Shown: positions 56,940-64,000 of the stretch, piece by piece
Layout: each line of letters starts with the position of its first letter
Position numbering within the stretch: position 1 is the first letter of the stretch
From: Streptomyces sp. yr375
GTDB lineage: Bacteria; Actinomycetota; Actinomycetes; Streptomycetales; Streptomycetaceae
Reading direction: 5' to 3'
DNA length: 64,000 bases
NCBI RefSeq assembly: GCF_900110755.1
Contig: NZ_FOFF01000013.1
Coordinates: 1-64,000 of the forward strand
Translations under genes and position numbers: made by a program
Notes under the pieces: model-generated
Seen by the model: the letters and a program-made list of their open reading frames with translations, nothing else
The model's database searches: none
What the model was told of the DNA's origin: nothing

Positions 56940-58405
56940 TCTCCCGCTCCGCCGTGCAGACTTTGCACCGGGTTGGCCGTGAGCTCCCGGACGGCGCTCA
57001 GGTCGCCGCCGAGCTGGTCGACCGCGGCGTACGCGCTCGCGATGCAGGCCGGGATGCCGACGCCGTCGTACTGCGCGCCGCACACGGCGAGGCCCGGGAG
57101 CTTGGCTACGTCCTCGCGGATGCGGGCCACGCGCGCGTGGTGGCCGACCGGGTACTGCGGCAGGCCGTCCGTCCAACGGGTGACGCGGGTCTCGACGGGT
57201 GCCGCGGTCAGGCCGGTGGCCTCGCGCAGGTCGTGCCGGGAGACGTCGACGAGGCCGGCGTCGTCCCGCTGGAGGATCTCCGTCTCACCGTAGCGCCCCA
57301 CGGAGGTGCGCAGGACGACCGTGTCGGGGTCCTCGTCGGCGATCCAGCCCCACTTCTGGGAGGCGAAGGTGGACGCCTTGATGGTGCGCCCGTCGACGGG
57401 CGGGACGAGGAAGCCGCTGCCGTCGGGCAGGGCGGTGTCGGCGCGCCGGTAGGCGAGGGTGATCAGGGCCATGGAGGCGTACTCCACCGCACGCAGTCCG
57501 GCGGCGGCCCCGGGGGACTCGGCGGCCAGCAGTGCGGCGGCGGCCGGTGCGGGGACGGCGACGACCACGGCGTCGGCGTGCAGCACCCGCTCCCCCGCGG
57601 TGACCTGCCAGCCGCCCGCGGGCTCCCTGCGCAGCCCGGTCACGGGCACGCGCGTGTGGATCTCCGCGCCGCGCGCCTCGACGGACGCGGCGACCGCGCG
57701 CGGGAGGGAGCCCACGCCGCCCTCGACGCCCATGAACACGGGCCCGGTCTGCTGGTTGGCCGCCGCCTTGGCCTGGATCTCGCGGACGGCCTCGGTCAAC
57801 GACGTGTGCGTGCGCACCGCCTGGAAGAGCTGCGGGACGGCCGAGCGCATCGAGATCCGGTAGGCGTCACCCGCGTACACCCCGCCCAGCAGCGGTTCGA
57901 TGAGGCGGTCGACGACCTCGCGGCCGAGGCGGGCGGCCACGTACTCCCCCACCGCCACGTCCTCGCCGACCTCGGTGCGGGGCAGGTCGGCGTCGCGCTC
58001 GATGCGGGCCAGGCCCTCGTCGGACAGGACGCCGGAGAGGGCGGCGGCGGTGCCGGGGACGCCCATGACATGGCCCTTGGGCATGGGGCGCAGGGCGCCC
58101 CGGGTCCAGATCGACGCCGTGGCGGTGGCGGGCGTGCGGAGGCGGTCGGTGAGGCCCACCTCGCGCGCGAGGGCGATCGCCTCGGGCCGGCGGGCCAGCA
58201 TCGACTCGGCGCCGAAGTCCACGCGCACGCCCGCGATCTCGCCGGGCAGCAGCTTGCCGCCCACCCGCTCGGACGCCTCCAGCACGGTCACCCGCGCGCC
58301 GCGCTCCAGCAGCCGGTGGGCGGCGGCCAGCCCGGCGATCCCGGCTCCGATGACGACGACGTGCTGCCCCGCGCGTGGGCCCGTGCCCGTACCCGTTGTG
58401 CTCAT
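56936..58405 (-). CDS. hemG: Coproporphyrinogen III oxidase (HemY/HemG-type flavoenzyme)
   Basis: A 489-residue FAD enzyme. The dinucleotide fold VVVIGAGIAGLAAAHRLLERG is near the N-terminus, followed by ASERVGGKL and FGAESMLARRPEA. The C-terminus shows the usual LAVCGAQYDGVGIPACIAS. In actinobacteria with HemQ this enzyme oxidises coproporphyrinogen III rather than protoporphyrinogen. The ATG at 58403-58405 follows a GGGAGG site; the longer frame runs into the divergent lipoprotein gene. The symbol follows common Streptomyces usage; hemY or cgoX would also fit. Confidence 0.95.
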   Translation of the reverse strand: MSTTGTGTGPRAGQHVVVIGAGIAGLAAAHRLLERGARVTVLEASERVGGKLLPGEIAGVRVDFGAESMLARRPEAIALAREVGLTDRLRTPATATASIWTRGALRPMPKGHVMGVPGTAAALSGVLSDEGLARIERDADLPRTEVGEDVAVGEYVAARLGREVVDRLIEPLLGGVYAGDAYRISMRSAVPQLFQAVRTHTSLTEAVREIQAKAAANQQTGPVFMGVEGGVGSLPRAVAASVEARGAEIHTRVPVTGLRREPAGGWQVTAGERVLHADAVVVAVPAPAAAALLAAESPGAAAGLRAVEYASMALITLAYRRADTALPDGSGFLVPPVDGRTIKASTFASQKWGWIADEDPDTVVLRTSVGRYGETEILQRDDAGLVDVSRHDLREATGLTAAPVETRVTRWTDGLPQYPVGHHARVARIREDVAKLPGLAVCGAQYDGVGIPACIASAYAAVDQLGGDLSAVRELTANPVQSLHGGAGE

Positions 58406-58563
58406 GCCTCCCACTCTCTCAGACCCCACTGACAGCCCCACCGGCACGCCCCGGTGTCCTTCCCGCGTCCCGACCGTGACCGCATCGGAACCGATCCCCT
58501 CCAACGTCCCGGCCCGCCCATGCGTCGAAGAAGCGTCAGTCGTCACAACCCAGGGGGACCCAC

Positions 58564-59538
58564 ATGCGCACACGACGATCGGTACGCCTTTCGGTACGAC
58601 GTCCCGTACGGCCCGGCCATGCCCTGGCCGGGCTCCTGCTGGCCGCCGCCCTCGCGCTCACCGGATGCAGCGGCGCGGACGACATGGGCGCGGGCAGCAG
58701 CGCCGACAAGGCCGCCGCCCCGGAGCCCGGCGCCGCCCAGGACGCGAAGGAGGGCGCGGGCGCGAGCGGCTCGCAGGCCACCGCCGCGCCGAAGCTGAAC
58801 ACCGCTCGCATCATCCGCACCGCCTCCCTGACCGTGCAGGTCAAGGACGTGCCGAAGGCCCTCGACGAGGCCCGCGCGACCACCGAGAACGCGGGCGGCT
58901 ACATCGGCGACGAGACGACCGGCCGGGACGAGGACGGCGCCGAACACACCCGCGTGGTGCTGCGGGTGCCCGTCGAGAAGTACGACGCCGTCCTCGCCGC
59001 CCTCCAGGGCGCGGGCAAGCTCCTGGAGCGCACGGCGAAGGCGCAGGACGTCACCGACCAGGTCGTCGACGTCGAGAGCCGGATCGCCTCGCAGCGCGCC
59101 AGCGTCGCCCGGGTCCGCGCGCTGATGGACCGGGCCACCCGACTGAGCGACGTGGTCACCCTGGAGGGCGAGTTGAGCAGCCGGGAGGCCGATCTGGAGG
59201 CGCTGCTCGCCCAGCAGGCGTCCCTGAAGGACCGCACGAGCCTGGCCACGGTCACCCTGACCCTGTCTCAGAAGCCGGTCGCCCCCGCCGCCGAGAAGGA
59301 CGACGACCCCGGGTTCACGGACGCGCTGGCGGGCGGCTGGGACGCGTTCGTGACGATGCTGCGCTGGATCACCGTCGTGTTCGGCGCGCTGCTGCCGTTC
59401 CTCGCGGTGGCCGCCGCGCTCCTGCTGGCGTGGCTGCGGCTGGTACGGCCGCGGCGACGGATCCGGCGGCAGCGCGCGGCACAGGTGAGCGGGGCGGAGC
59501 CGGGCGGGCCGTCGGCGGGCGTGCCTGGGCAGGACTGA
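58564..59538 (+). CDS. DUF4349 lipoprotein
   Basis: A 324-residue lipoprotein. A basic signal region ends in LTGCSGAD; an Ala/Ser/Gly-rich linker leads to the DUF4349 domain (about 80-245: IIRTASLTVQVKDVPKALDEA, VVLRVPVEKYDAVLAALQ) with a central coiled coil around 165-225. One C-terminal helix (about 268-295) and a basic tail follow, so the chain is tethered at both ends. Function unknown; such domains are thought to be envelope scaffolds. Divergent from hemG with 158 bases between. Confidence 0.9.
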   Translation: MRTRRSVRLSVRRPVRPGHALAGLLLAAALALTGCSGADDMGAGSSADKAAAPEPGAAQDAKEGAGASGSQATAAPKLNTARIIRTASLTVQVKDVPKALDEARATTENAGGYIGDETTGRDEDGAEHTRVVLRVPVEKYDAVLAALQGAGKLLERTAKAQDVTDQVVDVESRIASQRASVARVRALMDRATRLSDVVTLEGELSSREADLEALLAQQASLKDRTSLATVTLTLSQKPVAPAAEKDDDPGFTDALAGGWDAFVTMLRWITVVFGALLPFLAVAAALLLAWLRLVRPRRRIRRQRAAQVSGAEPGGPSAGVPGQD

Positions 59539-59565
59539 ACTGCGGGTCCACCGTAGCGTGTTCGT

Positions 59566-60939
59566 ATGAGCATCGAGCGACTGGTCGTGATCGGCGGTGA
59601 CGCCGCGGGCATGTCCGCGGCGTCCCAGGCCCGGCGTCTGAAGGGGCCCGGGGAACTGGAGATCGTCGCCTTCGAACGCGGCCACTTCACGTCGTACTCG
59701 GCGTGCGGCATCCCCTACTGGGTGGGCGGTGACGTCACCGCGCGGGACGACCTGATCGCGCGTACGCCCGAGGAGCACCGCGCGCGGGGCATCGATCTGC
59801 GGCTGCGCACCGAGGTCACGGAGATCGACGTGGCGAGGCGGCGGGTACGCGCGCGTGACGTGGATTCGGGGGCGCGGTCCTGGACGTCGTACGACAAGCT
59901 CGTCGTCGCGACCGGGGCCCGGCCGGTGCGGCCGGATCTGCCGGGGATGGACGCCGAGGGCGTGCACGGGGTGCAGACGCTGGACGACGGGCAGGCGCTG
60001 CTCGACACGCTGGCACGCGCGCGTGGGCGGCGGGCGGTCGTCGTGGGGGCCGGTTACATCGGCGTGGAGATGGCCGAGGCGCTCATCAACCGCGGGTATG
60101 AGGTGACGGTCGTCAACCGGGGCAGCGAGCCGATGTCGACCCTCGATCCGGACATGGGCCGGCTGGTGCACGCGGCCATGACGGGCCTGGGCATCACCAT
60201 GGTGAACGACGCCGAGGTCACCGCGCTGCTCGCCGACGCGGACGGCCGGGTGCGGGCGGTGGTCACGAAGGACGCCCAGTACCCGGCGGACGTGGTGGTC
60301 CTCGGCATCGGCGTCCGCCCGGAGACCGCGCTCGCGAAGGCCGCCGGTCTGCCCCTGGGCGCGCACGGCGGGCTGCTCACGGACCTGGCGATGCGGGTGC
60401 GCGGCCATGAGGAGATCTGGGCGGGCGGCGACTGTGTGGAGGTCCTCGACCTGGTCTCGGGCCAGGAGCGGCACATCGCCCTCGGCACCCACGCCAACAA
60501 GCACGGCCAGGTCATCGGCGCCAACGTCGGCGGCGGGTACGCGACCTTCCCGGGCGTCGTCGGGACCGCCGTCAGCAAGGTGTGCGACCTGGAGATCGCC
60601 CGCACGGGCCTGCGCGAGAAGGACGCGCGCAGGGTCGGCCTCCAGTTGGAGACGGTCACCATCGAGTCCACCAACCGCGCCGGCTACTACCCCGGCGCCT
60701 CCCCCATGACGGTCAAGATGCTCGCCGAGCGCCGGACGGGCCGGCTGCTGGGCGTCCAGATCGTCGGGAGGGAGGGCGCGGGCAAACGCGTGGACATCGC
60801 GGCGGTGGCCCTGACGGCCGGAATGACGGTGGAGCAGATGACAGCCCTGGACCTGGGCTACGCCCCGCCGTTCAGCCCGGTGTGGGACCCGGTGCTGGTA
60901 GCTGCAAGAAAGGCAGCAGCGAAAGTACGGAACCTCTAG
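59566..60939 (+). CDS. CoA-disulfide reductase/NADH oxidase-type flavoprotein
   Basis: A 457-residue FAD and NAD(P)H enzyme. The FAD fold VVIGGDAAGMSAASQARR starts the chain, the single redox Cys47 is in SYSACGIPYW, the NAD-binding fold is AVVVGAGYIGVEMAEALI, and the C-terminal dimer domain follows. A lone active Cys of this type is found in CoA-disulfide reductases, NADH oxidases and NADH peroxidases; which one is not clear. In Streptomyces, which uses mycothiol, a different thiol or persulfide substrate is possible. It lies 27 bases after the DUF4349 gene. Confidence 0.9.
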   Translation: MSIERLVVIGGDAAGMSAASQARRLKGPGELEIVAFERGHFTSYSACGIPYWVGGDVTARDDLIARTPEEHRARGIDLRLRTEVTEIDVARRRVRARDVDSGARSWTSYDKLVVATGARPVRPDLPGMDAEGVHGVQTLDDGQALLDTLARARGRRAVVVGAGYIGVEMAEALINRGYEVTVVNRGSEPMSTLDPDMGRLVHAAMTGLGITMVNDAEVTALLADADGRVRAVVTKDAQYPADVVVLGIGVRPETALAKAAGLPLGAHGGLLTDLAMRVRGHEEIWAGGDCVEVLDLVSGQERHIALGTHANKHGQVIGANVGGGYATFPGVVGTAVSKVCDLEIARTGLREKDARRVGLQLETVTIESTNRAGYYPGASPMTVKMLAERRTGRLLGVQIVGREGAGKRVDIAAVALTAGMTVEQMTALDLGYAPPFSPVWDPVLVAARKAAAKVRNL

Positions 60940-60962
60940 GCGGGCGTCAGGGCGACCGCTCC

Positions 60963-61235
60963 TTAAGCAGTCCCGGTGAGCCTCGGCAGGGCGGAAACCG
61001 CGGCCGGCGCCGTCTGCTGCTCCATCGGCTTCGCGTGTGCCGCGACCGCCGGCCGGGTCCGCAGCCGGTGGCTGACGGCCTCGTCCAGGGTCACCGGCCG
61101 CTGCATCTGCGAAGCGAGCCGCCCGGCCTCCTGGCCGAGTCGTGCCACGTCCTCCCAGGGCAGCCGGATCACCAGGGAGATCTCCGCCTCGCCGTCGGGC
61201 GTGGCGTGCATGGGGGGAGTAACTCGGTCGTTCAT
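60963..61235 (-). CDS. Small conserved protein of unknown function
   Basis: A 90-residue soluble protein. The central part (ISLVIRLPWEDVARLGQEAG) forms a strand and helix, and a Pro/Ala-rich tail follows. There are no Cys and no recognisable domain. The ATG at 61233-61235 follows a GGAA-type site (AGGAACAGGCG). It converges on the flavoprotein gene with 23 bases between and is divergent from the rhomboid gene. Confidence 0.7.
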   Translation of the reverse strand: MNDRVTPPMHATPDGEAEISLVIRLPWEDVARLGQEAGRLASQMQRPVTLDEAVSHRLRTRPAVAAHAKPMEQQTAPAAVSALPRLTGTA

Positions 61236-61361
61236 CGCCTGTTCCTCACGTCGTCCCCGCGGCCCGCCTTCCTTCGTGCCGCGAGCGGTTGCCGGTTCAT
61301 ACGCGCCCGTGCGAAGACGCGTTCACCGATTCGTCGAACGGATCGCGGGCAGTAATTTCCT

Positions 61362-62174
61362 GTGGTCATCCCCGTCCATGACGTGAACCCCGCGCGCCGC
61401 ACCCCCGTGGTGACGTACGCGCTGATCGCGGTGAACGTCCTCGTGTTCTGGTTCATGCCGGGCCTGTCCGGCTCCGTGGCGGGTGACAGCGGCCTCGCGC
61501 AGAGCTGCCATCTGCACGCCTTCCTGGAGCACTTCGCGGCCGTACCGCGCGAGTTGATCCACCATCACCTGCCGCAGCTCGTCCCCACCGGCGAGGTGCG
61601 CGGCGCGTCCTGCCAACTGGGCCCGCCGGGCTACGACAAGTCGCCGGCGCTGAGCGTCCTGACCGCGATGTTCCTGCACGGCGGCTGGCTGCACCTGCTG
61701 GGCAACATGCTGTTTCTGCTGATCTTCGGAAACAACATCGAGGACCGCATGGGCCACGTCCGCTTCGCGCTCTTCTACGTCGTCTGCGGCTACGCGGCGT
61801 CCTACGGCTTCGCGCTGCTGAACGCCGACTCGACCGACCCGCTGATCGGCGCGTCGGGGGCGATCGCGGGGGTGCTGGGCGCCTATCTGGTGCTGTATCC
61901 GAAGGCCAGGGTGTGGGTGCTCGTCCCGTTCCTGGTGTTCCTGCCGCTGCGCCTGCCGGCCTGGCTGGTGCTTGGCTTCTGGTTCGGCCTTCAGGCCGTG
62001 TACTCCTCCGGCGAGGGCGTCTCCGACGTGGGCACCGTGGCGTACGCGGCGCATGTCGTCGGGTTCCTGGTGGGCATGCTGCTGGCCTGGCCGCTCAAGC
62101 CCGGCACGCCCCCGCCGCCGGAACCGCGCGGCCTGCTGTTCGGCAGACGGGCGCGGCCCCGGCACACGTGGTGA
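61362..62174 (+). CDS. Rhomboid family intramembrane serine protease
   Basis: A 270-residue membrane protease with six to seven helices. The catalytic pair is Ser165 in GASGAIAG and His231 in AYAAHVVGFLVG; the helper Asn115 is in HLLGNMLF, and the rhomboid Trp/Arg motif region reads NNIEDRMGHVRF. The long first loop (about 35-95) contains three Cys-bearing segments. It cuts membrane proteins inside the bilayer; the substrate is unknown. The start is a GTG at 61362. Confidence 0.93.
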   Translation: MVIPVHDVNPARRTPVVTYALIAVNVLVFWFMPGLSGSVAGDSGLAQSCHLHAFLEHFAAVPRELIHHHLPQLVPTGEVRGASCQLGPPGYDKSPALSVLTAMFLHGGWLHLLGNMLFLLIFGNNIEDRMGHVRFALFYVVCGYAASYGFALLNADSTDPLIGASGAIAGVLGAYLVLYPKARVWVLVPFLVFLPLRLPAWLVLGFWFGLQAVYSSGEGVSDVGTVAYAAHVVGFLVGMLLAWPLKPGTPPPPEPRGLLFGRRARPRHTW

Positions 62175-62180
62175 GCGCGC

Positions 62181-63248
62181 CTAGCGGGCCGTCTGCGTGT
62201 GGACGTACTCGGTGAGCCGGGTGAGCGCGTCCGGGTCGGTGGACGGCATCACGCCGTGCCCGAGGTTGAAGATGTGGCCCTCCAGGCCCTTCGCCGCGTC
62301 GAGGACCTCGCGGGTCTTCGCCTCGACGGCCTCGGTGCCGGCGAACAGGACGGTCGAGTCGAGGTTGCCCTGGAGCGCCTTGCCGGGGCCGACCCGGCGC
62401 GCTGCCTCGTCGAGCGGGACGCGCCAGTCGACGCCCACGACGTCCGCGCCGGCCTCGCCCATCAGGCCGAGCAGCTCGCCGGTGCCGACGCCGAAGTGGA
62501 TGCGCGGGACGCCGTACCCCTCGACGGCCTTGAAGACCTTCGCGGAGGCGGGGAGGACCGAGCGGCGGTAGTCCACCGGGGCGAGCGCGCCGGCCCACGA
62601 GTCGAAGAGCTGGACGGCGCTGGCGCCCGCCTCGATCTGGACCTTGAGGAAGGCGGCCGTGATGTCGGCGAGGCGGTCCAGGAGGTCGGCCCAGAGCTCG
62701 GGGTCGCCGTACATGATCGCCTTGGCGTTCTCGTACGTGCGGGACGGGCCGCCCTCGATGAGGTAGCTCGCGAGGGTGAACGGGGCGCCGGCGAAGCCGA
62801 TGAGGGGGGTGGCGCCGAGCTCGGCGGTCAGCAGGCCGATGGCCTCCGTGACGTAGGAGACGTCCTCGGGGGTGAGGTCGCGGAGCTGGGCGAGGTCGGC
62901 GCGGGTGCGGATCGGGTTCGCGACGACCGGGCCGACGCCGGGCTTGATGTCGAGGTCGATGCCGATGGCCTTGAGCGGGACGACGATGTCGCTGTAGTAG
63001 ACCGCCGCGTCCACGTTGTGCCGGCGCACCGGCTGGAGCGTGATCTCGGCCACCAGCTCGGGCCGCGTGCAGGAGTCGAGCATCGCGATGCCCTCGCGCG
63101 CCTTGTGGTACTCGGGCAGCGAACGGCCGGCCTGCCGCATGAACCACACTGGCGTGTGCGGCACGGGCTCGCGCCTGCACGCCTTCAGGAAGGCACTGTC
63201 GTACGTCGCTGTCGGCTGGCGGCCCGCGGGGCTCTCGTTCGCGCTCAC
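62181..63248 (-). CDS. hemE: Uroporphyrinogen decarboxylase
   Basis: A 355-residue cytosolic enzyme converting uroporphyrinogen III to coproporphyrinogen III. The substrate-binding signature PVWFMRQAGRSLPEY is near the N-terminus and GFAGAPFTLASYLIEGG is the second hallmark; the C-terminal GHIFNLGHGVMPSTDPD is also typical. It feeds the coproporphyrin route finished by HemG and HemQ encoded 5 kb to the left. The GTG at 63246-63248 gives the standard length. It converges on the rhomboid gene with 6 bases between. Confidence 0.97.
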   Translation of the reverse strand: MSANESPAGRQPTATYDSAFLKACRREPVPHTPVWFMRQAGRSLPEYHKAREGIAMLDSCTRPELVAEITLQPVRRHNVDAAVYYSDIVVPLKAIGIDLDIKPGVGPVVANPIRTRADLAQLRDLTPEDVSYVTEAIGLLTAELGATPLIGFAGAPFTLASYLIEGGPSRTYENAKAIMYGDPELWADLLDRLADITAAFLKVQIEAGASAVQLFDSWAGALAPVDYRRSVLPASAKVFKAVEGYGVPRIHFGVGTGELLGLMGEAGADVVGVDWRVPLDEAARRVGPGKALQGNLDSTVLFAGTEAVEAKTREVLDAAKGLEGHIFNLGHGVMPSTDPDALTRLTEYVHTQTAR

Positions 63249-63423
63249 GACGGCAAGTCTCGCACGGCCCGCGAGCCACCGGGCCCGCCCCCTGCGGCAC
63301 CTGTGCGCCGCGCCTCGGGTGTGCGCGGTCCGTGCGCCTGTTCGCCCAGCGCGCACCCGTCCGCGAGCCCCGCGCGGGTGTCTTGCCCTGCGCGAAGGCC
63401 CCGTTCCCCTTAATCTTCCCCGC

Positions 63424-64000
63424 ATGGCTGCGGCTCAGGGACGACTGTCGGACGGCGCTGGCGGGATGGATGACGCGAACGAGGGGGACCGGGATGGGAG
63501 TGCGTCGACTCCGTTGCCCTTCCGGGCCGCCGTCGACGCGCTGAGGGCGGCCCGGTTGCGGCCGCAGATCGAGGTCGAGCCGACACCGGCTCCGAAGCGG
63601 CTCGCCCCGTTCGGGTACGCCCTGGAGGCGACGGTCGTGGACGGCGACCAGGATCTGGCCGACGGCCGTCTGGTGCTGCTGCACGATCCGGCCGGGCACG
63701 ACGCCTGGCGCGGAACGTTCCGCCTGGTCACCCTCGTGCGGGCCGAGCTGGAGCCGGAGATGGCCGCCGACCCGCTGCTGCCGGACGTGTGCTGGTCGTG
63801 GCTGACCGGCGCGCTCCAGGCGCGCGGGCTGGCCTGCGGCGAGCCGAGCGGGACCGTCACACGCGCGAGTTCGCACTACTTCGGCGGGCTCGCCGAGCGC
63901 CCGGCGAACTCGCAGATCGAGATCCGGGCCTCCTGGACACCGCGCGAGGGCCTGGGCGGGGTGCCGGACACGGGGGCGCACCTGGCGTCCTGGTGCGATC
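63424..64000 (+). CDS. DUF3000 protein (cut by the window end)
   Basis: The first 192 residues of a DUF3000 protein; the frame is open at the right edge. After a disordered start come PFRAAVDALRAARLRPQIEVE, PKRLAPFGYALEATVV and DVCWSWLTGALQARG, typical of this actinobacterial family, usually next to hemE as I recall. The ATG at 63424 is chosen; its function is unknown. It is divergent from hemE with 175 bases between. Confidence 0.88.
   Translation, partial: MAAAQGRLSDGAGGMDDANEGDRDGSASTPLPFRAAVDALRAARLRPQIEVEPTPAPKRLAPFGYALEATVVDGDQDLADGRLVLLHDPAGHDAWRGTFRLVTLVRAELEPEMAADPLLPDVCWSWLTGALQARGLACGEPSGTVTRASSHYFGGLAERPANSQIEIRASWTPREGLGGVPDTGAHLASWCD

Overview
The window is ordinary, very GC-rich Streptomyces chromosome. 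The evidence is strong G/C bias at third codon positions, many GTG and TTG starts, genes coupled by 4-base stop/start overlaps, and actinomycete marker genes: a bifunctional geosmin synthase, a CprB-type gamma-butyrolactone receptor homologue, two CvnABCD conservons, HemQ/HemG of the coproporphyrin-dependent haem route, and DUF6230/DUF6114 and TIGR04222 proteins. The order geosmin synthase, cprB, conservons, murC/msrB, zapE, DUF692, hemQ/hemG, hemE, DUF3000 matches my memory of the S. coelicolor core chromosome (inference, not checked). I see no rRNA, tRNA, insertion sequence, prophage or CRISPR array.

Layout. 0-5.7 kb: FHA protein, trehalose-forming TreZ, a probable pseudokinase of the aminoglycoside phosphotransferase fold, an M24 peptidase and a PDZ membrane protein. 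5.7-10.3 kb: geosmin synthase, a DUF89 protein and a CprB homologue with a candidate autoregulatory operator. 10.3-17.2 kb: secreted and cell-surface genes (subtilase with P-domain, membrane-anchored lytic polysaccharide monooxygenase, exported protein, DUF6230/DUF6114 pair, Spo0M). 17.7-30.7 kb: two conservons; the second lies between a glycine-betaine-type binding protein gene and the permease/ATPase genes that probably belong with it. 30.9-39.2 kb: GT2 and PMT-like glycosyltransferases, an ApbE/FMN-binding/ferric-reductase-like operon for a surface flavin electron chain, and a divergent two-component system. 39.4-45.2 kb: housekeeping genes (MsrB, MurC, pyrimidine-reductase-like protein, ZapE). 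45.4-49 kb: carbonic anhydrase coupled to a SulP transporter, with a small secreted protein before and a slipin after. 49-54.4 kb: polysaccharide deacetylase, a 51-residue zinc-ribbon-like protein, a PTH2-type protein, then a DUF692 (multinuclear iron oxidase) enzyme followed by DUF4142 and TIGR04222 envelope proteins. 54.5-64 kb: secreted tripeptidyl aminopeptidase, HemQ, HemG, DUF4349 lipoprotein, flavin disulfide reductase, rhomboid protease, HemE and the start of a DUF3000 gene.

The strongest candidate for an undescribed system is the DUF692 locus (50.0-54.4 kb). It holds an enzyme of a family known to modify peptides, with an unusual fused C-terminal domain, beside two envelope proteins of unknown function and a tiny Cys-rich protein. 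Other notable observations are loss of the ligand-pocket Trp127 in the CprB homologue, loss of both catalytic aspartates in the APH-fold protein, an in-frame FMN-binding-domain duplication with a 125-bp identical tract, and 11-bp direct repeats in front of the betaine binding protein and the second conservon.
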